Shown: positions 25,976 to 36,100 of the stretch, piece after piece
How positions within the stretch are numbered: the first letter of the stretch is position 1
Layout of the letters: every line of letters begins with the position of its first letter
NCBI RefSeq assembly: GCF_009709555.1
Contig: NZ_WJBG01000167.1
Span: 108,820-172,819 of the forward strand
Direction: 5' to 3'
Length of the DNA stretch: 64,000 bases
Source: Streptomyces blattellae
Lineage (GTDB): Bacteria > Actinomycetota > Actinomycetes > Streptomycetales > Streptomycetaceae
Made by a program: the position numbers and the translations under genes
The notes under the pieces: model-generated
Databases searched by the model: none
The model's input: the letters and a program-made list of their open reading frames with translations, nothing else
Told to the model about the DNA's origin: nothing

Positions 25976-27943
25976 ATGTCCGCAGCACCCACCAAGCCCT
26001 CCGTCACAGAGCGCGAGGCACGCCAGGTGGCCGAGGCCGCCCGGGAACAGGACTGGCGCAAGCCCAGCTTCGCCAAGGAACTGTTCCTGGGCCGCTTCCG
26101 GCTCGACCTGGTCCACCCGCACCCCACCCCGGCCACCGAGGAGGTGCAGCGCGGCGAGGAGTTCCTGGCCAAGCTGCGGGACTTCTGCGAGACCAAGGTG
26201 GACGCGGCCCTGATCGAGCGCGAGGCCCGGATCCCCGACGCCGTCATCGACGGGCTCAAGGAGCTCGGCGCCCTCGGCATGAAGATCGACACCAAGTACG
26301 GCGGGCTCGGCCTCACCCAGGTGTACTACAACAAGGCGCTGGCCCTGGCGGGCTCGGCCTGCCCGGCGATCGGGGTGCTGCTCTCGGCGCATCAGTCGAT
26401 CGGCGTACCGCAGCCGCTGAAACTGTTCGGCACCCAGGAGCAGAAGGAGCAGTTCCTGCCGCGCTGTGCCCGCACGGACATCAGCGCGTTCCTCCTCACC
26501 GAGCCGGACGTCGGCTCCGACCCGGCACGGCTGGCGACGAGCGCGGTGCCGGACGATGGGGGCACCTCCCGCTCGAGCGAATTCGAGAGTGGGGGAGAGT
26601 ACGTCCTCGACGGGGTCAAGCTGTGGACCACCAACGGCGTCGTCGCCGACCTGCTCGTCGTGATGGCCAGGGTGCCCAGGAGCGAGGGCCACAAGGGCGG
26701 CATCACCGCCTTCGTCGTGGAGACCAACTCGCCCGGCGTCACGGTCGAGAACCGCAACGCCTTCATGGGCCTGCGCGGCATCGAGAACGGCGTCACCCGC
26801 TTCCACCAGGTCAGGGTCCCCGCCGCCCACCGCATCGGCCCCGAGGGCGCCGGTCTGAAGATCGCACTCACGACGCTGAACACCGGCCGCCTCTCGCTCC
26901 CCGCGTCCTGCGTCGCGGCCGGCAAGTGGTGCCTGAAGATCGCCCGCGAGTGGTCGGCCGCCCGGGAGCAGTGGGGCAAGCCGATCGCGCACCACGAGGC
27001 GGTCGGGTCGAAGATCAGCTTCATCGCGGCGACCACCTTCGCCCTGGAGGCGGTGCTCGACCTGTCGTCGCAGATGGCCGACGAGGACCGCAACGACATC
27101 CGTATCGAGGGCGCGCTGGCGAAGCTCTTCGCCTCCGAGCAGGCCTGGCTGATGGCCGACGAACTGGTCCAGATCCGCGGCGGCCGGGGCTTCGAGACGG
27201 CCCAGTCGCTCGCCGCCCGCGGCGAACGCGCGGTCCCCGCCGAACAGGTCCTGCGCGACCTGCGCATCAACCGGATCTTCGAGGGCTCGACCGAGATCAT
27301 GCACCTGCTGATCGCGCGTGAGGCGGTCGACGCCCATCTGTCGGTGGCCGGCGATCTGATCGACCCCGACAAGTCCCTCCAGGACAAGGCGAAGGCGGCC
27401 GGCAACGCCGGGGTCTTCTACGCCAAGTGGCTGCCGAAGCTGGTCGCCGGACCGGGCCAGAACCCGCGCGCGTACGGCGAGTTCAACCACGGCGTCGATC
27501 TCTCCCCGCACCTGCGCTACATCGAGCGCACCGCCCGCAAGCTCGCCCGCTCCACCTTCTACGCCATGTCCCGCTGGCAGGGCCGGATGGAGACCAAGCA
27601 GGGCTTCCTGGGCCGGATCGTCGACATCGGCGCGGAGCTGTTCGCGATGAGCGCGGCCTGCGTCCGGGCCGAACTCCTGCGCAGCCAGGGCGACCACGGC
27701 CGCGAGGCCTACCAGCTCGCCGACGTCTTCTGCCGCCAGTCCCGGATCCGGATCGACGAGCTCTTCGGCCGCCTGTGGACCAACACCGACGACCTGGACC
27801 GCAAGGTCGTCAAGGGAGTCCTCGGCGGCGCCTACACCTGGCTGGAGGAAGGCATCGTCGACCCGTCGGGCGAGGGCCCGTGGATCGCGGACCCAACCCC
27901 CGGGCCCTCGCGGAAGGAGAACGTGCACCGACCGATCAGGTAG
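25976..27943 (+). CDS. Acyl-CoA dehydrogenase, long form
   Basis: 655 aa, longer than the roughly 380 aa of classic members, because of an N-terminal extension and an added C-terminal helical domain. FLLTEPDVGSDPARL binds flavin and substrate. QIRGGRGFETAQS and RINRIFEGSTEIMHLL hold the FAD-contact region and the probable catalytic Glu. It would introduce a trans-2 double bond into an acyl-CoA; chain length cannot be read. A palindromic repeat at 26554-26598 adds residues reading DGGTSRSSEFESGG in a loop before the EYVLDGVK strand. ATG 25976 has GCGAGG upstream. Confidence 0.9.
   Translation: MSAAPTKPSVTEREARQVAEAAREQDWRKPSFAKELFLGRFRLDLVHPHPTPATEEVQRGEEFLAKLRDFCETKVDAALIEREARIPDAVIDGLKELGALGMKIDTKYGGLGLTQVYYNKALALAGSACPAIGVLLSAHQSIGVPQPLKLFGTQEQKEQFLPRCARTDISAFLLTEPDVGSDPARLATSAVPDDGGTSRSSEFESGGEYVLDGVKLWTTNGVVADLLVVMARVPRSEGHKGGITAFVVETNSPGVTVENRNAFMGLRGIENGVTRFHQVRVPAAHRIGPEGAGLKIALTTLNTGRLSLPASCVAAGKWCLKIAREWSAAREQWGKPIAHHEAVGSKISFIAATTFALEAVLDLSSQMADEDRNDIRIEGALAKLFASEQAWLMADELVQIRGGRGFETAQSLAARGERAVPAEQVLRDLRINRIFEGSTEIMHLLIAREAVDAHLSVAGDLIDPDKSLQDKAKAAGNAGVFYAKWLPKLVAGPGQNPRAYGEFNHGVDLSPHLRYIERTARKLARSTFYAMSRWQGRMETKQGFLGRIVDIGAELFAMSAACVRAELLRSQGDHGREAYQLADVFCRQSRIRIDELFGRLWTNTDDLDRKVVKGVLGGAYTWLEEGIVDPSGEGPWIADPTPGPSRKENVHRPIR
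26554..26598. repeat. Palindromic repeat inside the acyl-CoA dehydrogenase gene
   Basis: GGGGGCACCTCCC, a CTCGAGCGAATTCGAG core and AGTGGGGGAG. 26573-26597 matches the intergenic element at 4982-5006 in 23 of 25 bases. In frame, no stop. Confidence 0.75.
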
Positions 27944-27957
27944 GCGTCAGCCGGACC

Positions 27958-28413
27958 TCAGCACCACTTGTCGCTGGGGTCCGACGTCGTCCAGGAGCAG
28001 GTGTCGACCGTGGTGCCGTTCGCCTTGGTCAGCGTGGCCTTGTCGCTGGTGTTGTTCCAGACGTACCAGCCGCGGTCCTGGTACTTGTTCGCCGTGGTGT
28101 CCCGGCCGACACCGGTCCTCACCTTCATCGTCTTGCCCTTCCCGATCTTCACGTTGGGGAAGACGTACCGGTGGTTGGCCTTGTCCTTCAGGACCCAGCC
28201 CTTCAGCGAGACCGCCGCACCACTGGTGTTCTTGATCTCCACCCACTCGCCGTTGAGGCTGGTGTTGGAGCCGGTGTCCGAGCCCGGGCTGTCGAACCAG
28301 ACGTGGCGGATGACCACGCCCCCGGCGGCCTGGGCCGGAGTGCTGAGTACGGAGCCGGTGAGGGCCAGGGCGCCCGCGAGTGCGGGCACGGCGAAAGCGG
28401 CGCGTATGCGCAT
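27958..28413 (-). CDS. Small secreted lamin-tail domain protein
   Basis: 151 aa. Sec signal peptide MRIRAAFAVPALAGALALTG with cleavage after TPAQA. The remainder matches a lamin-tail (LTD) beta fold: LNGEWVEIKNTSGAAVSLKGW and KVRTGVGRDT blocks. Such domains bind nucleic acid, protein or surfaces; here the function is unknown. Two Cys remain in the mature part (DTCSW and the last residue), which could form a disulfide. AGGGGGGA lies eight bases before the ATG. Convergent with the acyl-CoA dehydrogenase gene. Confidence 0.85.
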   Translation of the reverse strand: MRIRAAFAVPALAGALALTGSVLSTPAQAAGGVVIRHVWFDSPGSDTGSNTSLNGEWVEIKNTSGAAVSLKGWVLKDKANHRYVFPNVKIGKGKTMKVRTGVGRDTTANKYQDRGWYVWNNTSDKATLTKANGTTVDTCSWTTSDPSDKWC

Positions 28414-28601
28414 GGAGAAATCCCCCCTGGATGTCTTCCGACGGCCGGTCGTCCGCCGGCCAGGACAGAAGAGTTATCACACGACCTTCACGAGAACTTC
28501 ACAATGGCGGAAGTTGCTCGAATCACCGCCAAGAACCGACAAGGCACCCACCCGTGGGGCGCCCTGTCATTCCGTACACCCGATACGGCCACAATGGAGG
28601 A

Positions 28602-29861
28602 ATGAGCGACAGTCCAGCCCGCGCCCTGGCCGATCCGCACCTCGTCTACGACCCGGTGTCGGGCGACGGTCCGAAAGACGTGGTCATCCTCGGCTCCACC
28701 GGGTCGATCGGCACCCAGGCCATCGACCTCGTCCTGCGCAACCCGGACCGGTTCCGGGTCACCGGACTCTCCGCCGCCGGCGGACGGACCGCCCTTCTCG
28801 CCGAGCAGGCGCACCGGCTGCGCGTCCGCACGGTCGCGGTCGCCCGCGAGGACGTCGTACCGGCGCTGCGCGAGGCCCTCGCCGCCGAGTACGGCGCGGG
28901 GGAGCCGCTCCCCGAGATCCTCGCCGGACCGGACGCGGCCACCCGGCTCGCCGCCTCCGACTGCCACACCGTGCTGAACGGCATCACCGGCTCGATCGGC
29001 CTCGCCCCGACCCTCGCCGCCCTGGAGGCGGGCCGCACCCTCGCACTCGCCAACAAGGAGTCGCTCATCGTGGGCGGCCCGCTGGTCAAGGCGGTCGCCA
29101 AGCCCGGCCAGATCATCCCGGTCGACTCCGAGCACGCGGCGCTGTTCCAGGCACTGGCGTCCGGTTCACGGGCCGACGTGCGGAAGCTGGTCGTCACGGC
29201 GTCCGGCGGGCCCTTCCGCGGCCGTACGAAGGCGGACCTGGCCCGGGTGACCGTGGAGGACGCCCTCGCCCACCCCACCTGGGCGATGGGCCCGGTGATC
29301 ACGATCAACTCCGCGACCCTGGTCAACAAAGGGCTGGAAGTCATCGAGGCACACCTGCTCTACGACATTCCCTTCGACCGCATTGAGGTGGTCGTGCATC
29401 CCCAGTCGTATGTCCACTCGATGGTTGAGTTCACCGACGGATCCACGATCGCCCAGGCGACGCCCCCCGATATGCGCGGGCCGATCGCCATCGGCCTCGG
29501 CTGGCCGGAACGCGTCCCCGACGCCGCGCCCACGTTCGACTGGAGCAAGGCGTCCACCTGGGAGTTCTTCCCGCTCGACACCGAGGCGTTTCCGTCGGTC
29601 GGGCTCGCCCGGCACGTGGGCCGGCTCGCGGGCACGGCCCCGGCGGTGTTCAATGCCGCCAACGAGGAGTGCGTGGCGGCCTTCCGGGCCGGCGCGCTGC
29701 CGTTCAACGGCATCATGGAAACCGTGACGCGGGTGGTGGACGAGCACGGCACCCCGCGCACGGGAACTTCACTCACCGTCGCGGACGTCCTCCAGGCGGA
29801 GGCCTGGGCGCGGACCCGGGCGAGAGAACTGGCGGCACAGACGGCGGAGGCCCGTGCATGA
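28602..29861 (+). CDS. dxr: 1-deoxy-D-xylulose 5-phosphate reductoisomerase
   Basis: 419 aa. Second enzyme of the MEP isoprenoid pathway, converting DXP to MEP with NADPH. GSTGSIGTQAIDL is the nucleotide-binding loop; PVDSEHAALFQAL holds metal ligands, and SATLVNKGLEVIEAHLLY the substrate loop. GGAGG lies just before ATG 28602. The stop overlaps the rseP start in ATGA. With ispG two genes on, this groups two MEP steps. Confidence 0.97.
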   Translation: MSDSPARALADPHLVYDPVSGDGPKDVVILGSTGSIGTQAIDLVLRNPDRFRVTGLSAAGGRTALLAEQAHRLRVRTVAVAREDVVPALREALAAEYGAGEPLPEILAGPDAATRLAASDCHTVLNGITGSIGLAPTLAALEAGRTLALANKESLIVGGPLVKAVAKPGQIIPVDSEHAALFQALASGSRADVRKLVVTASGGPFRGRTKADLARVTVEDALAHPTWAMGPVITINSATLVNKGLEVIEAHLLYDIPFDRIEVVVHPQSYVHSMVEFTDGSTIAQATPPDMRGPIAIGLGWPERVPDAAPTFDWSKASTWEFFPLDTEAFPSVGLARHVGRLAGTAPAVFNAANEECVAAFRAGALPFNGIMETVTRVVDEHGTPRTGTSLTVADVLQAEAWARTRARELAAQTAEARA

Positions 29862-31162
29862 CGACCTTGTTGTTCATCCTCGGCATAGGAGTCTTCGCGG
29901 TGGGCCTCCTGGTCTCGATCGCGTGGCACGAGCTGGGGCACCTGTCCACAGCCAAGCTCTTCGGCATCCGCGTGCCGCAGTACATGGTCGGCTTCGGCCC
30001 GACGATCTTCTCGCGGAAGAAGGGCGAGACCGAGTACGGCATCAAGGCCATCCCGTTCGGCGGCTACATCCGCATGATCGGCATGTTCCCGCCCGGTCCC
30101 GACGGCCGCCTCGAAGCCCGCTCGACCTCACCGTGGCGCGGCATGATCGAGGACGCCCGCTCGGCGGCCTTCGAGGAACTGCGGCCCGGCGACGAGAACC
30201 GCCTCTTCTACACGCGCCAGCCGTGGAAGCGGGTCATCGTGATGTTCGCGGGCCCGTTCATGAACCTGGTCCTGGCGGTGGGGCTGTTCCTCACCGTCCT
30301 GATGGGCTTCGGCATCTCACAGCAGACCACCACCGTCAGCTCGGTCTCCCAGTGCGTCATCGCCCAGAGCGAGAACCGCGACACGTGTGAGAAGTCCGAC
30401 GCCGCCTCCCCGGCCGCGGCCGCGGGCCTCAAGGCGGGCGACAAGATCGTCTCCTTCGACGGCGTGCGCACCGACGAGTGGAACGAGCTGTCCGACCTCA
30501 TCCGCGCCAACCCCGGCAAGGAGGTCCCGATCGTCGTCGACCGCGACGGCGAGGAAGTCACCCTGCGCGCGGAGATCGTCGCCAACCAGGTCGCCAAGAA
30601 GGACTCCAGCGGCCAGATCGTCGAGGGCGAGTACGTCACCGCGGGCTTCCTCGGCTTCAGCGCCGCCACCGGCATCGTCAAACAGGACTTCGGCTCCTCC
30701 GTGACCTGGATGGGAGACCGGGTCGGCGACGCCGTCGACTCCCTCGCCGCCCTGCCCAGCAGGATCCCCGCCCTGTGGGACGCGGCCTTCGGCGACGGCG
30801 AGCGCGAGGCGGACTCCCCGATGGGCGTGGTCGGCGCGGCCCGCGTCGGCGGCGAGATCTTCACCCTGGACGTCCCGGCGACCCAGCAGCTGGCGATGGC
30901 GTTGATGCTGGTGGCGGGCTTCAACCTCTCCCTGTTCCTCTTCAACATGCTCCCGCTGCTGCCGCTGGACGGCGGCCATATCGCGGGCGCGCTGTGGGAG
31001 TCCCTGCGCCGCAACCTGGCGAAGGTGCTGCGCCGCCCCGACCCGGGCCCGTTCGATGTGGCGAAGCTGATGCCGGTGGCCTATGTGGTGGCGGGGGTCT
31101 TCATCTGCTTCACCCTGCTCGTCCTGGTGGCCGACGTGGTCAACCCGGTGAGAATCTCCTAG
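29858..31162 (+). CDS. rseP: Site-2 protease RseP/RIP family zinc metalloprotease
   Basis: 434 aa. Membrane protease for regulated intramembrane proteolysis. The first membrane helix carries HELGH at about residues 27-31. A PDZ domain (about residues 180-270) holds AAAGLKAGDKIVSFDGVRTDEW. The third zinc ligand is in NMLPLLPLDGGHI. The ATG overlaps the dxr stop. The usual partners are anti-sigma factors. Confidence 0.95.
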   Translation: MTTLLFILGIGVFAVGLLVSIAWHELGHLSTAKLFGIRVPQYMVGFGPTIFSRKKGETEYGIKAIPFGGYIRMIGMFPPGPDGRLEARSTSPWRGMIEDARSAAFEELRPGDENRLFYTRQPWKRVIVMFAGPFMNLVLAVGLFLTVLMGFGISQQTTTVSSVSQCVIAQSENRDTCEKSDAASPAAAAGLKAGDKIVSFDGVRTDEWNELSDLIRANPGKEVPIVVDRDGEEVTLRAEIVANQVAKKDSSGQIVEGEYVTAGFLGFSAATGIVKQDFGSSVTWMGDRVGDAVDSLAALPSRIPALWDAAFGDGEREADSPMGVVGAARVGGEIFTLDVPATQQLAMALMLVAGFNLSLFLFNMLPLLPLDGGHIAGALWESLRRNLAKVLRRPDPGPFDVAKLMPVAYVVAGVFICFTLLVLVADVVNPVRIS

Positions 31163-31259
31163 TCATACGGAGTTGGTGGCGGCCTGACACGCTGTGTTCT
31201 CCGGGGGTCCATCTCCCGGACCTCCCGGCGTGCCGGGCCGTTCTCCATTGAGTGGGTTT

Positions 31260-31280
31260 GCCGGGCGCGATGTGCCCGGC
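31260..31280. terminator. Hairpin between rseP and ispG
   Basis: GCCGGGC / GCCCGGC, 7-bp stem with a 7-base loop. No T-run follows, so attenuation or a processing site is as likely as termination. Confidence 0.4.
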
Positions 31281-31365
31281 CCCAGGCAGGTGCCGTAATC
31301 TCGAAGCCTGGAGCCCGACCTTGACGGGAACCGGACTTGATCCACGACTTGGGGTTGCACAGCAG

Positions 31366-32523
<1,158 letters not shown>

Positions 32524-32566
32524 CGGGCCCTGTCGGCGCTCTCTCGACGCCGGTCCCCGGAATCCC

Positions 32567-32593
32567 GCCCGTCCGGCGTCTGAAGACGAGGCC
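32567..32593. repeat. Dispersed repeat (type GCCCGTCCGGCGT) downstream of ispG
   Basis: 27 bp matching 47345-47371 at 25 positions. The element continues through GGCCTTCAGGACGGAGCGGG and can fold as a CCGCCCGTCC/GGACGGAGCGGGCGG stem, so it may terminate ispG transcripts. Confidence 0.7.
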
Positions 32594-32736
32594 TTCAGGA
32601 CGGAGCGGGCGGCTGGGGACGGTCGTCGGCACGTGCGGTCACGGGGGAGCAGGCGGCCACCTCCACGGGGCGGCGCGGCCCCGCTTCCGCAGGTACAGTG
32701 CGGAGATCAGCAGACCTTAGGGTGAGGCCCCCGCAC

Positions 32737-33585
32737 GTGTTGACGCAGACCACCTCCCGGGTGCTCGAACCGAGCGACCTGGACGCCGCGCTCGCCGTTC
32801 TCGACCGCGAGCCGGTCGCGAACGCCTTCGTGGCGTCCCGGGTGCAGATCGCCGGCCTGGACCCGTGGCGGCTCGGCGGCGAGATGTGGGGCTGGTACGA
32901 GGACGGCATGCTGACGTCCCTGTGCTACGCGGGCGCCAACCTCGTCCCGATCTGCGCGACACCGAGGGCCGTACGTGCCTTCGCGGACCGGGCGAGACGG
33001 GCCGGCCGCCGCTGCTCCTCCATCGTCGGCCCCGCCGACGCCACCGCCCAGCTGTGGCGCCTGCTCGAACCGAGCTGGGGCCCCGCCCGCGAGGTCCGCT
33101 CCCACCAGCCCCTCATGGTCACGGACCGCCTCCCCGCCGGCATCCCCCCGGATCCCTACGTCCGCCGCATCCGCAAGGACGAGATGGACACGATCATGCC
33201 GGCCTGCGTGGCGATGTTCACCGAGGAGGTCGGCATCTCACCCATGGCCGGCGACGGCGGCCTCCTCTACCAGGCCCGGGTCGCCGAACTGGTCGGTTCC
33301 GGCCGCTCCTTCGCCCGCCTCGGCCCCGACGGCAAGGTCGTCTTCAAGGCGGAGATCGGCGCCGCGACGGACCGGGCCTGCCAGATCCAGGGAGTGTGGG
33401 TGGCCCCCGAGTACCGGGGCATGGGCATCGCGGCCCCGGGCATGGCGGCGGTACTGCGCTACGCCCTGGCGGACGTCGCCCCGGTCGTCAGCCTCTACGT
33501 CAACGACTTCAACACGGCGGCGAGAAGGACGTACCGGCGGGTGGGCTTCAGCGAGGTCGGCGCGTTCATGAGTGTCCTGTTCTGA
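32737..33585 (+). CDS. DUF4081/GNAT acetyltransferase
   Basis: 282 aa. The N-terminal half (about residues 5-120) resembles DUF4081. The C-terminal half is a GNAT fold with QIQGVWVAPEYRGMGIAAPG as the acetyl-CoA pyrophosphate loop and SLYVNDFNTAARRTYRRVGF as the last strand-helix pair. Substrate unknown. The start is uncertain: I chose GTG 32737, with GAGG nine bases upstream; GTG 32722 is the alternative. A TACAGT -10-like element lies at 32693. Confidence 0.85.
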   Translation: MLTQTTSRVLEPSDLDAALAVLDREPVANAFVASRVQIAGLDPWRLGGEMWGWYEDGMLTSLCYAGANLVPICATPRAVRAFADRARRAGRRCSSIVGPADATAQLWRLLEPSWGPAREVRSHQPLMVTDRLPAGIPPDPYVRRIRKDEMDTIMPACVAMFTEEVGISPMAGDGGLLYQARVAELVGSGRSFARLGPDGKVVFKAEIGAATDRACQIQGVWVAPEYRGMGIAAPGMAAVLRYALADVAPVVSLYVNDFNTAARRTYRRVGFSEVGAFMSVLF

Positions 33586-33648
33586 ACGTACTCAGCCCTG
33601 ACAGCCCGCGCGCGACCAACCCCCGAACCCCCCTGTAGTCTCCCCGAC

Positions 33649-34215
33649 ATGCTGCGTTTTCCCGGTCACGGCCACCGTCACCCCGAAGACATCGTGATCG
33701 GCCCCCTGGACCTCTCCGCAAGGATCGACGAGGCACTGGCAGTTCAGGCAATCGCCTTCGGACTCGGCTCGGACGAGGTCGCCGTACGCCGTCAGATCGT
33801 CCTGCGGCACATGACCCATCCAGGGGCAAGGGCGTTCGGCGCCACCGCAGCCAACCGTCTCGTCGGGTTCGTCTACGGCATGCCCAACGACCGCACCCAC
33901 TGGTGGTCCACGGTCGTGGAGCCGTACCTCCGCGCCCAGGGCCACGCGGACTGGCTCGACGACTCCTTCGTGATCACCGAACTGCATGTCCACCCGCGCT
34001 ACCAGAACCGCGGCATCGGCCGCTCCCTGATCACCAGGATCACGGACACCGCCGACGAACCCCGCTCGATCCTCTCCGCGATCGACACCGACAGCCCGGC
34101 CCGCGGCCTCTACTTCTCCCTCGGCTACCAGGACCTGGCCCGCCAGGTCCTCTTCCCCAGCGCCCCGAAACCGTACGCGGTGATGGGCGCCCAGCTCCCC
34201 CTCCGCCGCCGCTGA
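33649..34215 (+). CDS. GNAT-family N-acetyltransferase
   Basis: 188 aa, one GNAT domain. ITELHVHPRYQNRGIGRSLI is the acetyl-CoA loop (about residues 109-128) and ARGLYFSLGYQDLARQVLF the C-terminal region. Substrate unknown. The ATG has no ribosome binding site, but a TAGTCT -10-like hexamer ends seven bases before it, so the mRNA may be leaderless. Confidence 0.85.
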   Translation: MLRFPGHGHRHPEDIVIGPLDLSARIDEALAVQAIAFGLGSDEVAVRRQIVLRHMTHPGARAFGATAANRLVGFVYGMPNDRTHWWSTVVEPYLRAQGHADWLDDSFVITELHVHPRYQNRGIGRSLITRITDTADEPRSILSAIDTDSPARGLYFSLGYQDLARQVLFPSAPKPYAVMGAQLPLRRR

Positions 34216-34287
34216 CCGATTTCCGCCGCCCCGTACCGCCCGGCTAACCTCCTGCCATCACCCTTACGCAGCAGGAGTACGAGAAAC

Positions 34288-35991
34288 ATGGCGAACGCAC
34301 CGGTCCAGCGCATGTCCCAGTTGATGGCGAAGACGCTGCGCGACGACCCGGCGGACGCCGAGGTCCTCAGCCACAAGCTGCTCGTACGCGCAGGCTATGT
34401 CCGCCGCACCGCCGCCGGCATCTGGTCCTGGCTGCCCCTGGGCAAGAAGGTCCTCGCCAACGTCGAGCGCATCGTCCGCGAGGAGATGGACGCGATCGGC
34501 GCCCAGGAGGTACTGCTCCCCGCCCTGCTGCCGCGTGAGCCGTACGACGCGACGGGCCGCTGGGACGAGTACGGCCCCGAACTGTTCCGCCTCCAGGACC
34601 GCAAGGGCGGCGACTACCTCCTCGGCCCGACCCACGAGGAGATCTTCACGCTCCTCGTGAAAGACCAGGCGTCCTCGTACAAGGACCTGCCGGTGATCCT
34701 CTACCAGATCCAGCACAAGTACCGCGACGAGGCCCGCCCCCGCGCCGGCATCCTGCGCGGCCGTGAGTTCCTGATGAAGGACTCGTACTCCTTCGACACG
34801 GAGGACGAGGGCCTCGCCCGGTCCTACGCCCTGCACCGCCAGGCCTATCAGCGCGTCTTCGAGCGTCTCGGCCTCGACTACCGCATCTGCGCCGCGACCG
34901 CGGGCGCGATGGGCGGCTCGAAGTCGGAGGAGTTCCTCGCTCCCGCCGAGGCCGGCGAGGACACCTTCGCGGACTGCCCGAACTGCGACTTCGCCGCCAA
35001 CACCGAGGCGATCTCGTACGAGCTGAAGCCGGTGGACGCCGCAGGCGTGCCCGCCCTCGAAGAGATCCCGACCCCGGACACCCCCACCATCGAGGCCCTC
35101 GCCGCCCACCTCGGCGTCCCGGCCTCCGACACCCTGAAGACCCTCCTCGTCAAGGCCGACGGCGAGATCGTCGCCATCGGCGTCCCCGGCGACCGCGAGG
35201 TCGACATGGACAAGGTCGAGGCGCACTTCACCCCGGCCGTCGTCGAGATGGTCACCGAGGCGGACTTCGCGGCGCGCGCGGACCTGGTCCGCGGCTACGC
35301 CGGCCCGCAGGGCCTGGACGAGAAGATCAAGATCCTCGCCGACCCGCGCGTGGCCCCAGGCACGTCCTGGATCACGGGCGCCAACAAGGTGAACACGCAC
35401 GCCAAGAACGTCGTCGCGGGCCGTGACTTCGAGGTCGGCGCGTACGTCGACGTCGTGGTCGTCCAGGAGGGCGACCCCTGCCCGAAGTGCGGCACCGGCC
35501 TCAAGCTGGACCGCGCCATCGAGATCGGCCACATCTTCCAGCTGGGCCGCAAGTACGCGGACGCGTTGAAGCTCGACGTCCTCGGCCAGAACGGCAAGCC
35601 GGTCCGCGTGACCATGGGCTCGTACGGCATCGGCGTCTCCCGCGCGGTCGCCGCCCTCGCCGAGCAGTCCGCCGACGACAAGGGCCTGTGCTGGCCGAAG
35701 GAGGTCGCCCCGGCCGACGTGCACGTGGTCGCCGCGGGCAAGGCCCTCCAGATCGAGCTGGCCCTCGACGTCTCGGCGAAGCTCGCCGCGGCCGGGCTGC
35801 GCGTCCTGGTCGACGACCGCGCGGGCGTCTCCCCGGGCGTGAAGTTCACGGACTCCGAGCTGATCGGCGTACCGCAGATCCTGGTCGCGGGCCGCCGGTC
35901 CGCCGAGGGCGTCCTGGAGCTGAAGGACCGCAGGACCGGCGAGCGTGAGGAACTGACGGTCGACGAGGCGATCGCCCGCCTGACCGCGTGA
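34288..35991 (+). CDS. proS: Prolyl-tRNA synthetase, bacterial type
   Basis: 567 aa. Class II aminoacyl-tRNA synthetase. Motif 2 region YRDEARPRAGILRGREFLMK. The editing insertion of bacterial ProRS is at about residues 230-400. Motif 3 region MGSYGIGVSRAVAAL, then a C-terminal anticodon-binding domain. GCAGGAG precedes ATG 34288. Convergent with the APH-fold gene, with a large hairpin between. Confidence 0.97.
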   Translation: MANAPVQRMSQLMAKTLRDDPADAEVLSHKLLVRAGYVRRTAAGIWSWLPLGKKVLANVERIVREEMDAIGAQEVLLPALLPREPYDATGRWDEYGPELFRLQDRKGGDYLLGPTHEEIFTLLVKDQASSYKDLPVILYQIQHKYRDEARPRAGILRGREFLMKDSYSFDTEDEGLARSYALHRQAYQRVFERLGLDYRICAATAGAMGGSKSEEFLAPAEAGEDTFADCPNCDFAANTEAISYELKPVDAAGVPALEEIPTPDTPTIEALAAHLGVPASDTLKTLLVKADGEIVAIGVPGDREVDMDKVEAHFTPAVVEMVTEADFAARADLVRGYAGPQGLDEKIKILADPRVAPGTSWITGANKVNTHAKNVVAGRDFEVGAYVDVVVVQEGDPCPKCGTGLKLDRAIEIGHIFQLGRKYADALKLDVLGQNGKPVRVTMGSYGIGVSRAVAALAEQSADDKGLCWPKEVAPADVHVVAAGKALQIELALDVSAKLAAAGLRVLVDDRAGVSPGVKFTDSELIGVPQILVAGRRSAEGVLELKDRRTGEREELTVDEAIARLTA

Positions 35992-36004
35992 CCTGAACCC
36001 GACG

Positions 36005-36082
36005 TGAGTGCGTAAGGACGGCGGAGCTGTATCGACCTGCGGCTCCGCCGTGATGGGGGAGCGACCGGTCTCCCACGCACTC
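36005..36082. terminator. Nested hairpin between proS and the APH-fold gene
   Basis: Inner stem ACGGCGGAGC / GCTCCGCCGT (36018-36027 with 36042-36051) and outer stem GAGTGCGT / ACGCACTC (36005-36012 with 36075-36082). Its centre (36026-36050) resembles 43778-43802 at about 22 of 25 bases, so it is also a repeat-family member. Confidence 0.7.
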
Positions 36083-36100
36083 GCAGACGAACCGCGACCC

